This document shows, one piece after another, positions 25,499 through 34,087 of a DNA stretch of 64,000 bases (position 1 is the first letter of the stretch; each line of letters begins with the position of its first letter). The notes below the pieces were generated by a model. The model ran no database searches, was not told the DNA's origin, and worked only from the letters and a program-made list of their open reading frames with translations. The translations under genes were made by a program, and so were the position numbers. Source of the stretch: CAYXVJ01 sp050309435 (GTDB lineage: Bacteria; Bacillota; Clostridia; Saccharofermentanales; Fastidiosipilaceae); the NCBI GenBank assembly GCA_050309435.1, contig JBNRMJ010000021.1:1-64000 (forward strand), given 5' to 3'.

Positions 25499-27290
25499 CC
25501 GCTGTATCCTCCTCGTATTTATCTTGCATGCGGGGATGCCGGGGCAGCGGCAGTCTGATGTGAAAGACCGTTCCCTGACCCGCTTCGCTTTCGATCGTTA
25601 TAGTTCCATCATAGAGATTGACAATATGTTTGACAATCGATAAACCCAAACCGGTACCCCCGAGTTCGCGGGACCGATCCTTCGAAACCCTGTAGAAACG
25701 TTCGAAAATCCGTTCGCGATGCTCTTCGGGAATGCCGATGCCGTTATCGCGTACACGAATCGAGACCATATCCCGCTCTTCGAGAGCATGGACCCAGACC
25801 GATCCGCCGGGTTTATTGTAGATAACGGCATTGCTGACCAGGTTGCTTATCAGTTGTTTCATCCGCTTATATTCGGCGGCCACCTTCAGATCCACGGGGA
25901 TATCCAGCATGATCTTTACTTCGCGCTGTGCTGCGATCGGATCCATTTGTTCCTTTACTTCCAACGCAACTTCATTGAGCAGACAAGACTGGAGTATATT
26001 TCCCGGATCCGGATCCGTCCGGGCTTTATTTTCGATCTCGGAGAGATCCAGCAGATCCGAGATTAAGGTCATTAGCCGCTCTGCTTCGATTTCGATGATT
26101 TCATAGAAGGACTCTCTGGTTTCCTCATCCCTGTTTGCAGATTTAAGCAGTTGAACATAACCGCGGATCGAAGTCAGCGGAGTTTTTAGTTCATGAGATA
26201 CATTGGCTACGAACTCCGAACGCATCTGCTCGAGTTTCGTGATACGCGTCACATCGTGCAAGACAATAACGCAGTTATGGTCCCGGGCTTCCCCGAAAGA
26301 CGCGGCATAAACCTGAATAATGGATTCGCGGGGATACGTGAACTCGATGATATCCGTCACGGGCTCGCCCTTCTCAAGAGCCGATCTCGCCACGGCCGCA
26401 AGCTTGGCGTAGTTACTGCCGTAGGTGTCCAGGGACTGAAATGCATCGCTGTAAGGTCCCGCCATTTTCAGAACTCGTTTCGTTAAAATAAAGGGATGCA
26501 GATTTTCGCCGCGAACCGCAATAATCCCGTCCCGGATACCGCCGATAATACTATGAAGCTCCTCGTTATGGCGATTCAAAGCCCGGGTGGCCTCGCTCAA
26601 TCGAGCCGCCATCGTATTGAAACTTCGACCCAGTTCTCCCAGTTCGTCCGGATAATCGCCGACACGAGAATCGAAATTCCCCCCGGCGATGGATTCGCTG
26701 GCTCTCGTCAGTGATATAACGGGCTCGCTGAGACGATGAGCCATCCGCGTACCAAAGAAAACGGCAGTGGCTATGCCGACGGCCAGACAGAGAAGAGCGC
26801 TTGCCAGAAGCAGGCGAAGCAAATAGCCGTAGTCATCAGCGGGTAAAGCAGCGCGATAGATATATTTTTCAAACTGATAAGCGGAATAAATATAGCGTCT
26901 CGGCCCTGTATCGCTGTCGCGCACATCAAAACCCCAGTTTCCGCCAAGCGCGATTTTCACCTCGGGACGATCGGCACGGGAATCTCCTATCACCCCCGCC
27001 TGAGCATCACTTTCGGCCCGGATCACGCCGCTGTGATCCAGGATCGTAAAGCGAAGACCCTGATCGGCATTGGCCAGATCTCTGCTGATCAGATCGACTC
27101 GCTCCTGTAAATCGCTATCATCGCGCAGATCCGCTTCGAACTGCGTGGAAAATAAGATCAGACTGGACTTCAAACGCTCGCGCAGAGACTGGTGATAGAG
27201 CTGATACATCAGTAAAACAGCCAAGAAAAGGGCAACGGCAATCCCCGCAGAAGCAGCAATTACGTAACCCTTTATGATCTCTTTTTTCAT
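25491..27290 (-). CDS. phoR: Phosphate sensor histidine kinase (PhoR/PnpS-like)
   Basis: The 599-aa protein has two membrane segments (about 8-30 and 158-180) flanking an external domain, then a HAMP linker (about 185-235), a PAS-like domain (about 240-350), the phospho-accepting H366 in SHELKTPLTS and a C-terminal ATPase with N, G1 and G2 boxes (NAVIYN, DNGIGIP, GGTGLGLS). The domain order matches Gram-positive PhoR. It lies three bases after the response-regulator gene. It should sense the Pst/PhoU state and phosphorylate the neighbouring regulator. The external domain may add a second signal. Confidence 0.93.
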   Translation of the reverse strand: MKKEIIKGYVIAASAGIAVALFLAVLLMYQLYHQSLRERLKSSLILFSTQFEADLRDDSDLQERVDLISRDLANADQGLRFTILDHSGVIRAESDAQAGVIGDSRADRPEVKIALGGNWGFDVRDSDTGPRRYIYSAYQFEKYIYRAALPADDYGYLLRLLLASALLCLAVGIATAVFFGTRMAHRLSEPVISLTRASESIAGGNFDSRVGDYPDELGELGRSFNTMAARLSEATRALNRHNEELHSIIGGIRDGIIAVRGENLHPFILTKRVLKMAGPYSDAFQSLDTYGSNYAKLAAVARSALEKGEPVTDIIEFTYPRESIIQVYAASFGEARDHNCVIVLHDVTRITKLEQMRSEFVANVSHELKTPLTSIRGYVQLLKSANRDEETRESFYEIIEIEAERLMTLISDLLDLSEIENKARTDPDPGNILQSCLLNEVALEVKEQMDPIAAQREVKIMLDIPVDLKVAAEYKRMKQLISNLVSNAVIYNKPGGSVWVHALEERDMVSIRVRDNGIGIPEEHRERIFERFYRVSKDRSRELGGTGLGLSIVKHIVNLYDGTITIESEAGQGTVFHIRLPLPRHPRMQDKYEEDTADV

Positions 27291-27293
27291 CGA

Positions 27294-28019
27294 TTAACTC
27301 TCTTGATCCACATCGGTTTCATCGTCCATATCCTCCGAGAAGCAATACCCTACCCCTCGAACCGTTAGAATAAATCGCGGTTGATTCGGCTCGTCTTCCA
27401 GCTTGATGCGAAGATAGCGGATATGCACGTCAACCGTACGGGTATCGCCGTAGTAATTCATTTTCCATACGCGATCCAGAAGCATGTCTCTGCTGAATAC
27501 CTGGCCGCGATGCTTCATCAAGACAGCCAACAGATCAAACTCACGTTGTGTCAGCTCGATTGCATCGCCGCGTTTGGTGACCTTACGACGCACGCTGTCC
27601 AGTTGGATCGGTCCTGCGATCAACACTTCGTTATCGCTTTGTTCGGCCAGATTCCTGCGTCTGAGCAAAGCGCGAACTCTGGCAGCCAGTTCCCGGACAC
27701 CGAAGGGCTTGCTGATATAATCGTCTGCTCCCAGTTCGAGCCCCAGAACACGGTCCGTTTCCTCGCCCTTTGCCGTTAGCATAATGACAGGAAGCGCCAC
27801 TGTTTTCGGGTCGCGGCGCAGCGTTCTTAAGATCTCCAGACCGTCGGGATCCGGCATCATCCAGTCTAGAATCACGGCGTCGGGCATCTTATGGTTAAGG
27901 GCAATAAGAAAGTCCTTCCCGTTCGAGAAAGTCTCTGTTTCCATACCGTAATCCTGGATGGCCACGGCAGCAAGACGGCGGATATTCGCTTCGTCATCAA
28001 CAATATAAACTAAAGCCAT
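27294..28019 (-). CDS. phoP: Phosphate response regulator (PhoP/PhoB type)
   Basis: The 241-aa OmpR-family protein has a receiver domain with acidic pocket near D8/D9, phospho-acceptor D52 in ILDWMMPD, and a lysine in YISKPFG. A winged-helix domain (about 140-230) ends with RTVDVHIRYLRIKLE and RGVGYCF. Placement between phoU and the kinase gene shows its phosphate role. It should bind the 11-bp-spaced Pho boxes in front of pstS. A ten-residue acidic tail follows the DNA-binding domain. phoP is used following Firmicutes practice; phoB would be the proteobacterial name. Confidence 0.94.
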   Translation of the reverse strand: MALVYIVDDEANIRRLAAVAIQDYGMETETFSNGKDFLIALNHKMPDAVILDWMMPDPDGLEILRTLRRDPKTVALPVIMLTAKGEETDRVLGLELGADDYISKPFGVRELAARVRALLRRRNLAEQSDNEVLIAGPIQLDSVRRKVTKRGDAIELTQREFDLLAVLMKHRGQVFSRDMLLDRVWKMNYYGDTRTVDVHIRYLRIKLEDEPNQPRFILTVRGVGYCFSEDMDDETDVDQES

Positions 28020-28029
28020 ACATTCTACC

Positions 28030-28716
28030 TTACATCAAGGGCTTTTTCCTGCCCAGCAGTTTGCTTGACATGTTCTTGTGTTCGCCGGTCACCGCATAGA
28101 CGGCCCATTCCGAGATATTGACCGCATGATCGCCCATCCGTTCAATATACTTGGCGACGAACATGTAGTCGGTCGCTTGAGAGACTTTACTATGATCCGT
28201 TTGCATCACGTTACTGAGTTCCAATATCATGCGCGAGAAGAGATTGTCGACCTCGTCATCGCGATTCTTAACCGCATGAGCCAGCTCCAGATCCTTCCGG
28301 ATAAAGGAATCTACGGCGGCTGCGAACATCTCCCTGGCAATCTCAAACATCTCAAGAATGCCGGCAGGTGTCTCGGTTTGGATAAACTCGGGATAGGTCG
28401 CCATGATCTCGCAGATATCGGCACACTGATCGGCCGTCCGTTCGATATCGGTTAACATTTTCAAGGTCGCCGTAATGTCGCGCAGATCACCTGCAATCGG
28501 CTGCTGCAGAGCAATCAGATTCACACAGAACTGTTCGATGTTGTTCTGCGCAGCATTGATTTGAGGGTCGTTCTCATAGATTTCCCCGGCCAAGACCAGA
28601 TCGCGGGTCTTCAGTGCCCGGATCGTATCCTCCATGATTTTTTCGACTTGCGCACCCAGAACCCCGATATTTCGAAATAAAAACCCCAGTTCGCGGTCAA
28701 ACGCTTCTCTAGCCAT
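28030..28716 (-). CDS. phoU: Phosphate signalling protein PhoU
   Basis: The 228-aa all-helical protein has two repeated PhoU domains, each with an E/D-rich metal site. The repeats read near ENDPQINAAQNNIEQF and NRDDEVDNLFSRM. PhoU links the Pst transporter to the PhoR kinase and damps signalling when phosphate is plentiful. I start at 28716 because AGAGAGGA precedes by seven bases; an upstream in-frame ATG lacks a site. It lies in the order pstB-phoU-phoP, ten bases before the regulator gene. Confidence 0.95.
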   Translation of the reverse strand: MAREAFDRELGFLFRNIGVLGAQVEKIMEDTIRALKTRDLVLAGEIYENDPQINAAQNNIEQFCVNLIALQQPIAGDLRDITATLKMLTDIERTADQCADICEIMATYPEFIQTETPAGILEMFEIAREMFAAAVDSFIRKDLELAHAVKNRDDEVDNLFSRMILELSNVMQTDHSKVSQATDYMFVAKYIERMGDHAVNISEWAVYAVTGEHKNMSSKLLGRKKPLM

Positions 28717-28798
28717 GATTAAGTCCTCTCTTTTCCATATGACTATCATAATCTACTTTGATATAAAATGCCGTGCGATTCCGTTTTATAACTCCGTA

Positions 28799-29650
28799 TC
28801 AGCCAAAGCGACCGGTGATATAGTCTTCTGTCCGCTTATCGGACGGCTGGTTGAACATTTGGACCGTATCGGCGAATTCGATGACTTCTCCTAGCAGGAA
28901 AAAGGCCGTGTGATCGCTGATACGGGCCGCCTGCTGCATCGAATGCGTGACGATAATGATCGTGTAATCTTTCTTCAGATCATTCATCAGATCTTCGATC
29001 TTCGTGGTGGCGATAGGATCGAGCGCCGAGGTCGGTTCGTCCATTAAAATAACACCGGGCTCGAGTGCGATGGCGCGAGCAATACAAAGGCGCTGCTGCT
29101 GACCGCCGGAAAGTTTCATGGCATTACGGGAGAGAATGTCCTTGGCCTCGTTCCAAAGAGCCGCTTTCTTCAGCGATGTTTCGACAACTTCGTCCAGAAC
29201 TCGCTTGTCGCGGATCCCCTGACAGCGCAAGCCGTAGGCAATGTTGTCGTAGATACTCATCGGGAACGGGTTGGGCGACTGAAAGACCATGCCGACTTCG
29301 GTTCTGAGGTTGACGACATCGATGTCCGAGCTATATATATCTTTCCCGCGCATTTTTATCTCACCGGAAATCTTAACATCCTCGATCAGGTCGTTCATAC
29401 GGTTGAAGCAGCGCAGGAAAGTGGATTTTCCGCAGCCGGAAGGTCCGATAAAGGCCGTTACCCGGTTGGCGGGTATATCCATGGTAATACCTTTCAGTGC
29501 TTCGAACTTACCATAGTGCAGGTGAACGTCTTTGCACTCGAAAATACTCTTGTATGCGGCTTCGTCATGAATATCGTCGGCAGCGAATGACTGGTTCGGG
29601 GACAGTATCAGACTGCTTTCGCCGGCTTTTTGCTTATTTTTGTAAAACAT
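28799..29650 (-). CDS. pstB: Phosphate ABC transporter ATPase PstB
   Basis: The 283-aa ATPase has Walker A GPSGCGKST, signature KLSGGQQQRLCIARA, Walker B VILMDEPTSALD and the histidine switch IIVTHSMQQA. The ending (FNQPSDKRTEDYITGRFG) is diagnostic of PstB. About 30 N-terminal residues precede the usual start of the domain. The site AAGGAG precedes the ATG. It powers high-affinity phosphate import with PstC and PstA. Confidence 0.98.
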   Translation of the reverse strand: MFYKNKQKAGESSLILSPNQSFAADDIHDEAAYKSIFECKDVHLHYGKFEALKGITMDIPANRVTAFIGPSGCGKSTFLRCFNRMNDLIEDVKISGEIKMRGKDIYSSDIDVVNLRTEVGMVFQSPNPFPMSIYDNIAYGLRCQGIRDKRVLDEVVETSLKKAALWNEAKDILSRNAMKLSGGQQQRLCIARAIALEPGVILMDEPTSALDPIATTKIEDLMNDLKKDYTIIIVTHSMQQAARISDHTAFFLLGEVIEFADTVQMFNQPSDKRTEDYITGRFG

Positions 29651-29669
29651 ATTATTCTCCTTATTGAAA

Positions 29670-30893
29670 TTAGCTCCACTTACGGTTTAAGCGGGATGTG
29701 ATCAGCTTTACGGTAATATTTAGGATCAGCACCATCGCCAGAATAATCAGCGAGATAGCGGATGCCAATTCGAAGTTCGGGTTTTCCGCCGACATAATCG
29801 CCCAGATCTGAACGGCCAGACTTGTCGCTCCCTGAAGAATTTTGGGATTATCCGAAATAACGGTGCTCATGGCAAAGATCAGTGCCGCCGACTCCCCGAT
29901 GATGCGCGAGATCGACAGCAGAGCCGCCGAGAGAATGCCGGGCAGAGCATTTGGTAAAACGACTTTAAAAATGGTTTGAGTGAGATTGGCACCTAATGCG
30001 AGAGATCCCATCCGCATGCCTGCAGGTACGACACGCAGGGCTTCCTCCGTCTGACGGATGACAACCGGCAACAGCACGACCGACATCGTCAAGGCACCCA
30101 GGAGGATACTTTGACCGTCCGCACCGAAGAGCTTCGTAATCGGAAAGAGCATGGTCAAGCCCATGAGACCGAAAATAATGGAAGGAACGCCGGACAGCAT
30201 TTCGATGGAACTTCTGATGAGAGCCGTGATTCGATTCTTCCCTGCGATTTCGTTGAGGTAAATAGCCGCCGCGATACCGACCGGCAGGACAATCAATAAG
30301 GTTAAGCCGATTAAAATCAAAGTCGCTTTCAGCGAACCCCAAATTCCTCCGCCTTCGGTCTGATAAAACATTAAGACCAGACTTTCTGCCTCCGTGTCCA
30401 GGGTTTGGATAAAGCTTTTAGCATTCTGGCGTCGCATCAGCCCTGCCGTTTTCTTCTCTCCTGCCGCATTCAGATACTCGACCTTCCGGATAGATGCCTC
30501 GGAACTGATCCGATGCGCTTTTCCAAACTCGTCGCCTGCCGTGGAGATCGATAAATCGCGGAAGTTGGACTCGGGATCCATGAAAACGACTTCCATCAGC
30601 TCATCGCCGCGAACGCTTATTGCATCCCTGACCGCTATTCCGTAGCGTGTCGAAAAGTAAGCATCTTCGGGCAGCTTATCGGGTATAGTAAATTCCCCTG
30701 GCAAAGGATCATCGAAACTGACATTTATATTTTCGGACCAGTAATTGCCGCGAATCAAGTCAAGACTCAGACTGCCGACACCTCTGCGAAACACAAAGAC
30801 TAAAACCAGGCCCAGGACAATAACGGCAATCGAAGCGCTAAGCCATGTCAGGGCATTCAGAAAAGCATCGATGATTTTACGTTTACTAGTCAT
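29670..30893 (-). CDS. pstA: Phosphate ABC transporter permease PstA with large external insert
   Basis: The 407-aa protein is about 110 residues longer than usual PstA. One membrane segment (about 12-36) is followed by roughly 130 polar residues (about 45-175) predicted outside the cell. The standard five-helix permease core then has the EAA loop (SIEMLSGVPSIIFGLMG and SLALGANLTQTIFKVVLP). The gene overlaps pstC by eight bases. The insert resembles no domain I can name and could dock the permuted PstS or sense the cell envelope. Confidence 0.93.
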   Translation of the reverse strand: MTSKRKIIDAFLNALTWLSASIAVIVLGLVLVFVFRRGVGSLSLDLIRGNYWSENINVSFDDPLPGEFTIPDKLPEDAYFSTRYGIAVRDAISVRGDELMEVVFMDPESNFRDLSISTAGDEFGKAHRISSEASIRKVEYLNAAGEKKTAGLMRRQNAKSFIQTLDTEAESLVLMFYQTEGGGIWGSLKATLILIGLTLLIVLPVGIAAAIYLNEIAGKNRITALIRSSIEMLSGVPSIIFGLMGLTMLFPITKLFGADGQSILLGALTMSVVLLPVVIRQTEEALRVVPAGMRMGSLALGANLTQTIFKVVLPNALPGILSAALLSISRIIGESAALIFAMSTVISDNPKILQGATSLAVQIWAIMSAENPNFELASAISLIILAMVLILNITVKLITSRLNRKWS

Positions 30894-31827
30894 TGCTTAC
30901 TCCCCCGATTTTTTTCCTGACCAGATGAATCAGCCGGTTACTGGCTAAAATGACAATCATCAGGACGATACCCGCCGAATAGCGAATGTCATAATCCAGG
31001 CCTGTGGTCTCATGCATACCGGCCAGCATCGTAGATGTTAAGGTACGTGTCGTGTCGAAAATATTACGGGTCGGTCCCGTCATGGCATTACCGGCAACCA
31101 TTGAAACAGCGGTTGCCTCGCCGAAAGCCCGGCCCAGACCAAGCACGAGACCCGCAAAGATACCGGACTTGGCAGCCGTTAAAACGACCTTGAAATTCGT
31201 TTGAGTCTGCGAAGCTCCCAGGGCAAGCGAACCCAGCTCCAGTTTTTGATCAACCGAGGAAATAGCCGTGATCGACAAGACGCAAATGGTCGGGAAGATC
31301 ATAATCGCAAGCAAAAGCACAACCGACAACGCCGAAATACCGCCTCTGGTCGTATAGCCGAAAAATGTTGCGATTTTCATCACCAGCTGCGTGATGGCAC
31401 CGGCGGCGAATACACCATAGACCACCGACGGAATCGCAGCCAGGAGTTCAACCGTCGTGATGAAAATCTGCCGCAGGCGTTTCGGCACGATTTTCACGAT
31501 AAACAGTGCGGTCAGGACAGCCAGCGGGAAAGAAAGCATGGCTGCCAGCAGCGCTGTCGTTAATGTATTTACAACGATGAATAATATACCGTACACACCC
31601 TGATCCTGACGCCAGACCATGCCGGTGAGGAAATCCGGCAGACTGATCTGCCCGTGCTCGTATGCAGGCAGGAATACCTGAACGCCTCTTTGGAGAACAA
31701 AAATAAATATCAAAACGATCATAAAAGCGGCGATTGCGCCGCAGATCTTAAATAAACTCAGGAAGATTTGATTAGTGATCGCTCGCCGTCTTTTCCCTTT
31801 TCCGTCGGGCAGCTTGACTGACTGCAT
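30886..31827 (-). CDS. pstC: Phosphate ABC transporter permease PstC
   Basis: The 313-aa protein has six membrane segments with the PstC signature TVELLAAIPSVVYG and the EAA loop LGSLALGASQTQTNFKVVL. I start at 31827, where AAAGGAG lies six bases upstream; two upstream in-frame ATGs (31860, 31845) have poor sites. It is second in the pst operon, separated from pstS by a hairpin that probably lowers its expression. It forms the membrane channel with PstA. Confidence 0.96.
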   Translation of the reverse strand: MQSVKLPDGKGKRRRAITNQIFLSLFKICGAIAAFMIVLIFIFVLQRGVQVFLPAYEHGQISLPDFLTGMVWRQDQGVYGILFIVVNTLTTALLAAMLSFPLAVLTALFIVKIVPKRLRQIFITTVELLAAIPSVVYGVFAAGAITQLVMKIATFFGYTTRGGISALSVVLLLAIMIFPTICVLSITAISSVDQKLELGSLALGASQTQTNFKVVLTAAKSGIFAGLVLGLGRAFGEATAVSMVAGNAMTGPTRNIFDTTRTLTSTMLAGMHETTGLDYDIRYSAGIVLMIVILASNRLIHLVRKKIGGVSND

Positions 31828-31892
31828 TTCAGACTCCTTTGTGATCATGTACTGCTTCATCCTTTACTTAAAATGACGTTTGCGGCGAAAAA

Positions 31893-31917
31893 GGAGGAAA
31901 GTCCTTGGACTTCCTCC
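31893..31917 (-). terminator. Intercistronic terminator/attenuator pstS-pstC
   Basis: GGAGGAA-GTCC pairs with GGAC-TTTCCTCC (one bulge, 2-base loop) and is followed on minus by TTTTT. It should end many transcripts after pstS and leave the membrane and signalling genes at a lower level. It may also protect the pstS 3' end. Confidence 0.75.
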
Positions 31918-31976
31918 CGGGGACATGATTTGATTTTTATCAGCCCTGTACCGCACGGATTTTTCTCTTCCTGATC

Positions 31977-32954
31977 TTAGTTCAGTTCCGACCAGTCGGT
32001 GATTTCTCCCTTGAAGATGGCGGCGACCTGATCCAGAGTCAATTCGTCGACGGGATTGTCTTTACTGACGACGACTGCGATAGCATCCATGCAATAGGTA
32101 CCCGCGACCATGGCCGGCGAGACATCTTCCGTGCCGTCTTCTTTAAAGCTTCGAGAGGCAAAGCCGATCTCCGCGGCGCTCGTCGCATCTTTTTCATCGC
32201 CCAGCGTGCTCTTGTATCCTGCACCGGAACCGGTATGGTTCATCGCGATTTCAAAGTTACCGGCCATCGGGCTAAAGGTTTCGAGAGCTGTTTGAATCGT
32301 CTTTTCAACCGAGGTGGAACCGGCCGTACGCAGTGTTAATCCGCTGTTGTCCTGATCGACGATCGGATGTTTGGCTTTCAGCTCATCCCAGGGCGTACCG
32401 GAGTCCGGATCCACGATACCGCCTGCACTGTAGACCGCTTCAAGACCTTCAACAGAATTCATCAGGAAGTCCACGAAAGCGGCTGTCAGCTGCTCAAGTT
32501 CCTCGCTCGCGAAATCGCCTTTGGCACGGGTTACCAGATTAAAGGGGCGGCTGACTTTATACTCGCCGGACAAGGTGTTCTCCTCGCTTGCTTCTGCGCC
32601 GTCAAGGATCAGCTTCTTCAGATTGTTGGACTCGAAATCGGTAGTTAAGGAAACATAACCGATACCGTATGCATCGGCTCCGACCTTCGCGGCCATGTCG
32701 CCGTTACCGGAAGTCTCTGTGGCATCGGCGGTTAACTCGCCTTCGAAATCGATGATTTCTTCAAACGCTCCGCGGGTTCCGGATGCCGAATCCCGTGACC
32801 ATACGTTAATAGTGCCTCCCGGCGCTGTATTGGCTGTTGTCGTACCGGCAGTTTTAGAACCGCCGGATGAGTTAGTGCCGCAGGCAGCCAGTAAAGCGAT
32901 GGACATAACTGCGGCCAGACCTGCATTTGTAATCTTCTTTAGACTAATTTTCAT
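31977..32954 (-). CDS. pstS: Phosphate-binding lipoprotein PstS, circularly permuted
   Basis: The 325-aa lipoprotein has lipobox LLAAC at C25, then a Thr/Ser/Gly linker. Both lobes of PstS are present but in swapped order. Residues about 48-190 match the usual second half (VWSRDSASGTRGAFEE, then GIGYVSL, RPFNLV and FVDFLMN). Residues about 208-325 match the usual first half (GSTSVE, GSGAGYKS, IGFASR, AIAVVVSKDNPVDELTLDQ, ITDWSEL). The phosphate-contacting Ser/Thr/Arg/Asp motifs of both halves remain. I start at 32954 behind GGAGG. It is first in the operon, under a Pho-box promoter, and should feed PstCAB. Confidence 0.93.
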   Translation of the reverse strand: MKISLKKITNAGLAAVMSIALLAACGTNSSGGSKTAGTTTANTAPGGTINVWSRDSASGTRGAFEEIIDFEGELTADATETSGNGDMAAKVGADAYGIGYVSLTTDFESNNLKKLILDGAEASEENTLSGEYKVSRPFNLVTRAKGDFASEELEQLTAAFVDFLMNSVEGLEAVYSAGGIVDPDSGTPWDELKAKHPIVDQDNSGLTLRTAGSTSVEKTIQTALETFSPMAGNFEIAMNHTGSGAGYKSTLGDEKDATSAAEIGFASRSFKEDGTEDVSPAMVAGTYCMDAIAVVVSKDNPVDELTLDQVAAIFKGEITDWSELN

Positions 32955-32998
32955 GTTTTCCTCCACATGATTCTCATTTCTTTATCGTATTCAAATTC

Positions 32999-33041
32999 AT
33001 TCTAGGAGGGCGATGTTAAGTGCGTATTAAATGAAGCTTAA
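32999..33041 (-). promoter_or_regulatory. Pho-box promoter of the pst-pho operon
   Basis: Reading minus, TTAAGC (33041-33036), TTAATA (33030-33025) and TTAACA (33019-33014) recur at exactly 11 bp. A fourth, weaker ATAAAG would be at 33052-33047. The -10 is TAGAAT at 33004-32999, placing the boxes at about -22 to -49. This is the spacing and position known for PhoP binding in Bacillus (TT[AC]A[TC]A repeats). There is no normal -35, as expected for an activated promoter. Confidence 0.7.
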
Positions 33042-33119
33042 ATCTGCTTTATGAAGCAAGACTTATCTCCTCCACATTTAGATGCGGGCCTTGCCTTTGC
33101 CACTTTGATGAAGCGATTG

Positions 33120-33128
33120 TGTTAAAAT
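33120..33128 (+). promoter_or_regulatory. Extended -10 promoter of the glycosyltransferase pair
   Basis: TGTTAAAAT, followed by AGTGG, lies about 25 bases before the start codon. The stretch is nearly the same as the one before the GH78 gene (48444). Confidence 0.5.
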
Positions 33129-33154
33129 AGTGGAAAAATCAGAAGGAGTTCCTC

Positions 33155-34084
33155 ATGCTGCTTTCAGTGATTATTCCCTTCTATAACGAAGAAGAGCAGG
33201 TCGATGAGACGATCGCCGTTACCAGATCCGTGCTCGACTCGATCCCCGATATTGATTACGAGATGATCTTGATTGATGATGGATCCAGAGATCAAACCTG
33301 GCTTCATATGGAAGCGGCCGCTCGCGGCGACGAGCGTTTGCATATATTGGGTTTTTCGCGAAATTTCGGTAAAGAAGCGGCAATCTGTGCCGGTTTGGAC
33401 TATGCCGGAGGCGATGCCGCCGTGCTGATGGACGGCGATCTTCAGCACCCTCCCCGTTATATACCCGAGATGGTGCGGCTTTGGCGCGAAGAAGGCTATG
33501 AGGTCGTGGACGGTGTCAAGAAAGAACGGCAGAAGGAAGCTCTGCTCAGCCGCTGGACGGCCAACGCTTTTTATTCCTTTTTCCAAAAACTAACGAAATA
33601 CAATCTGAAGGATGCCTCGGACTTCAAGCTCCTGGACCGCCGGGTGATCGATGCCTGGAAGAGCCTGGGCGAGTACAGCACCTTCTTTCGCGGGCTGTCG
33701 GCCTGGCTGGGCTATAAACGAGTCGTACTGGAATTTGAAGTCGATGACCGTAAACACGGCACGAGTAAATGGAATCTGCGCAGCCTTCTGAAACTGTCGA
33801 TCCATGCATTAACCGCCTTTTCTTCAGCTCCGCTGCACATTATCGTCGTAATGGGCATGATTTTTTGGGTCGTTGCGCTGATCCTTGGCGTTCAAACCGT
33901 CATTAACTACGCACTCGGTACCTCGGTCGCCGGTTTCACCACGGTGATCCTGCTTCTTTTGGTTATCGGCGGCGCCATCATGATCGCGCTCGGGCTCATT
34001 GGTAAATATGTCGGCAGCATATATGACGAAGTGAAACATCGCCCGCGCTACATTGTTTCGCGGGACAATAAAGAAATGAAGTAA
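33155..34084 (+). CDS. GT2 polyprenyl-phosphate sugar transferase (GtrB/DPM1-like)
   Basis: The 309-aa protein has an N-terminal GT-A domain with IIPFYNEEE, IDDGSRDQT and DxD motif LMDGDLQHP, then the family's DASDFKLLDRRV and RKHGTSKWN stretches. Two C-terminal membrane segments (about 230-255 and 265-290) anchor it to the inner face of the membrane. Such enzymes charge undecaprenyl phosphate with a sugar. It starts behind GAAGGAG. The next gene begins four bases after its stop and encodes a large membrane protein that probably uses the lipid-linked sugar outside. Confidence 0.92.
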   Translation: MLLSVIIPFYNEEEQVDETIAVTRSVLDSIPDIDYEMILIDDGSRDQTWLHMEAAARGDERLHILGFSRNFGKEAAICAGLDYAGGDAAVLMDGDLQHPPRYIPEMVRLWREEGYEVVDGVKKERQKEALLSRWTANAFYSFFQKLTKYNLKDASDFKLLDRRVIDAWKSLGEYSTFFRGLSAWLGYKRVVLEFEVDDRKHGTSKWNLRSLLKLSIHALTAFSSAPLHIIVVMGMIFWVVALILGVQTVINYALGTSVAGFTTVILLLLVIGGAIMIALGLIGKYVGSIYDEVKHRPRYIVSRDNKEMK

Positions 34085-34087
34085 ATC

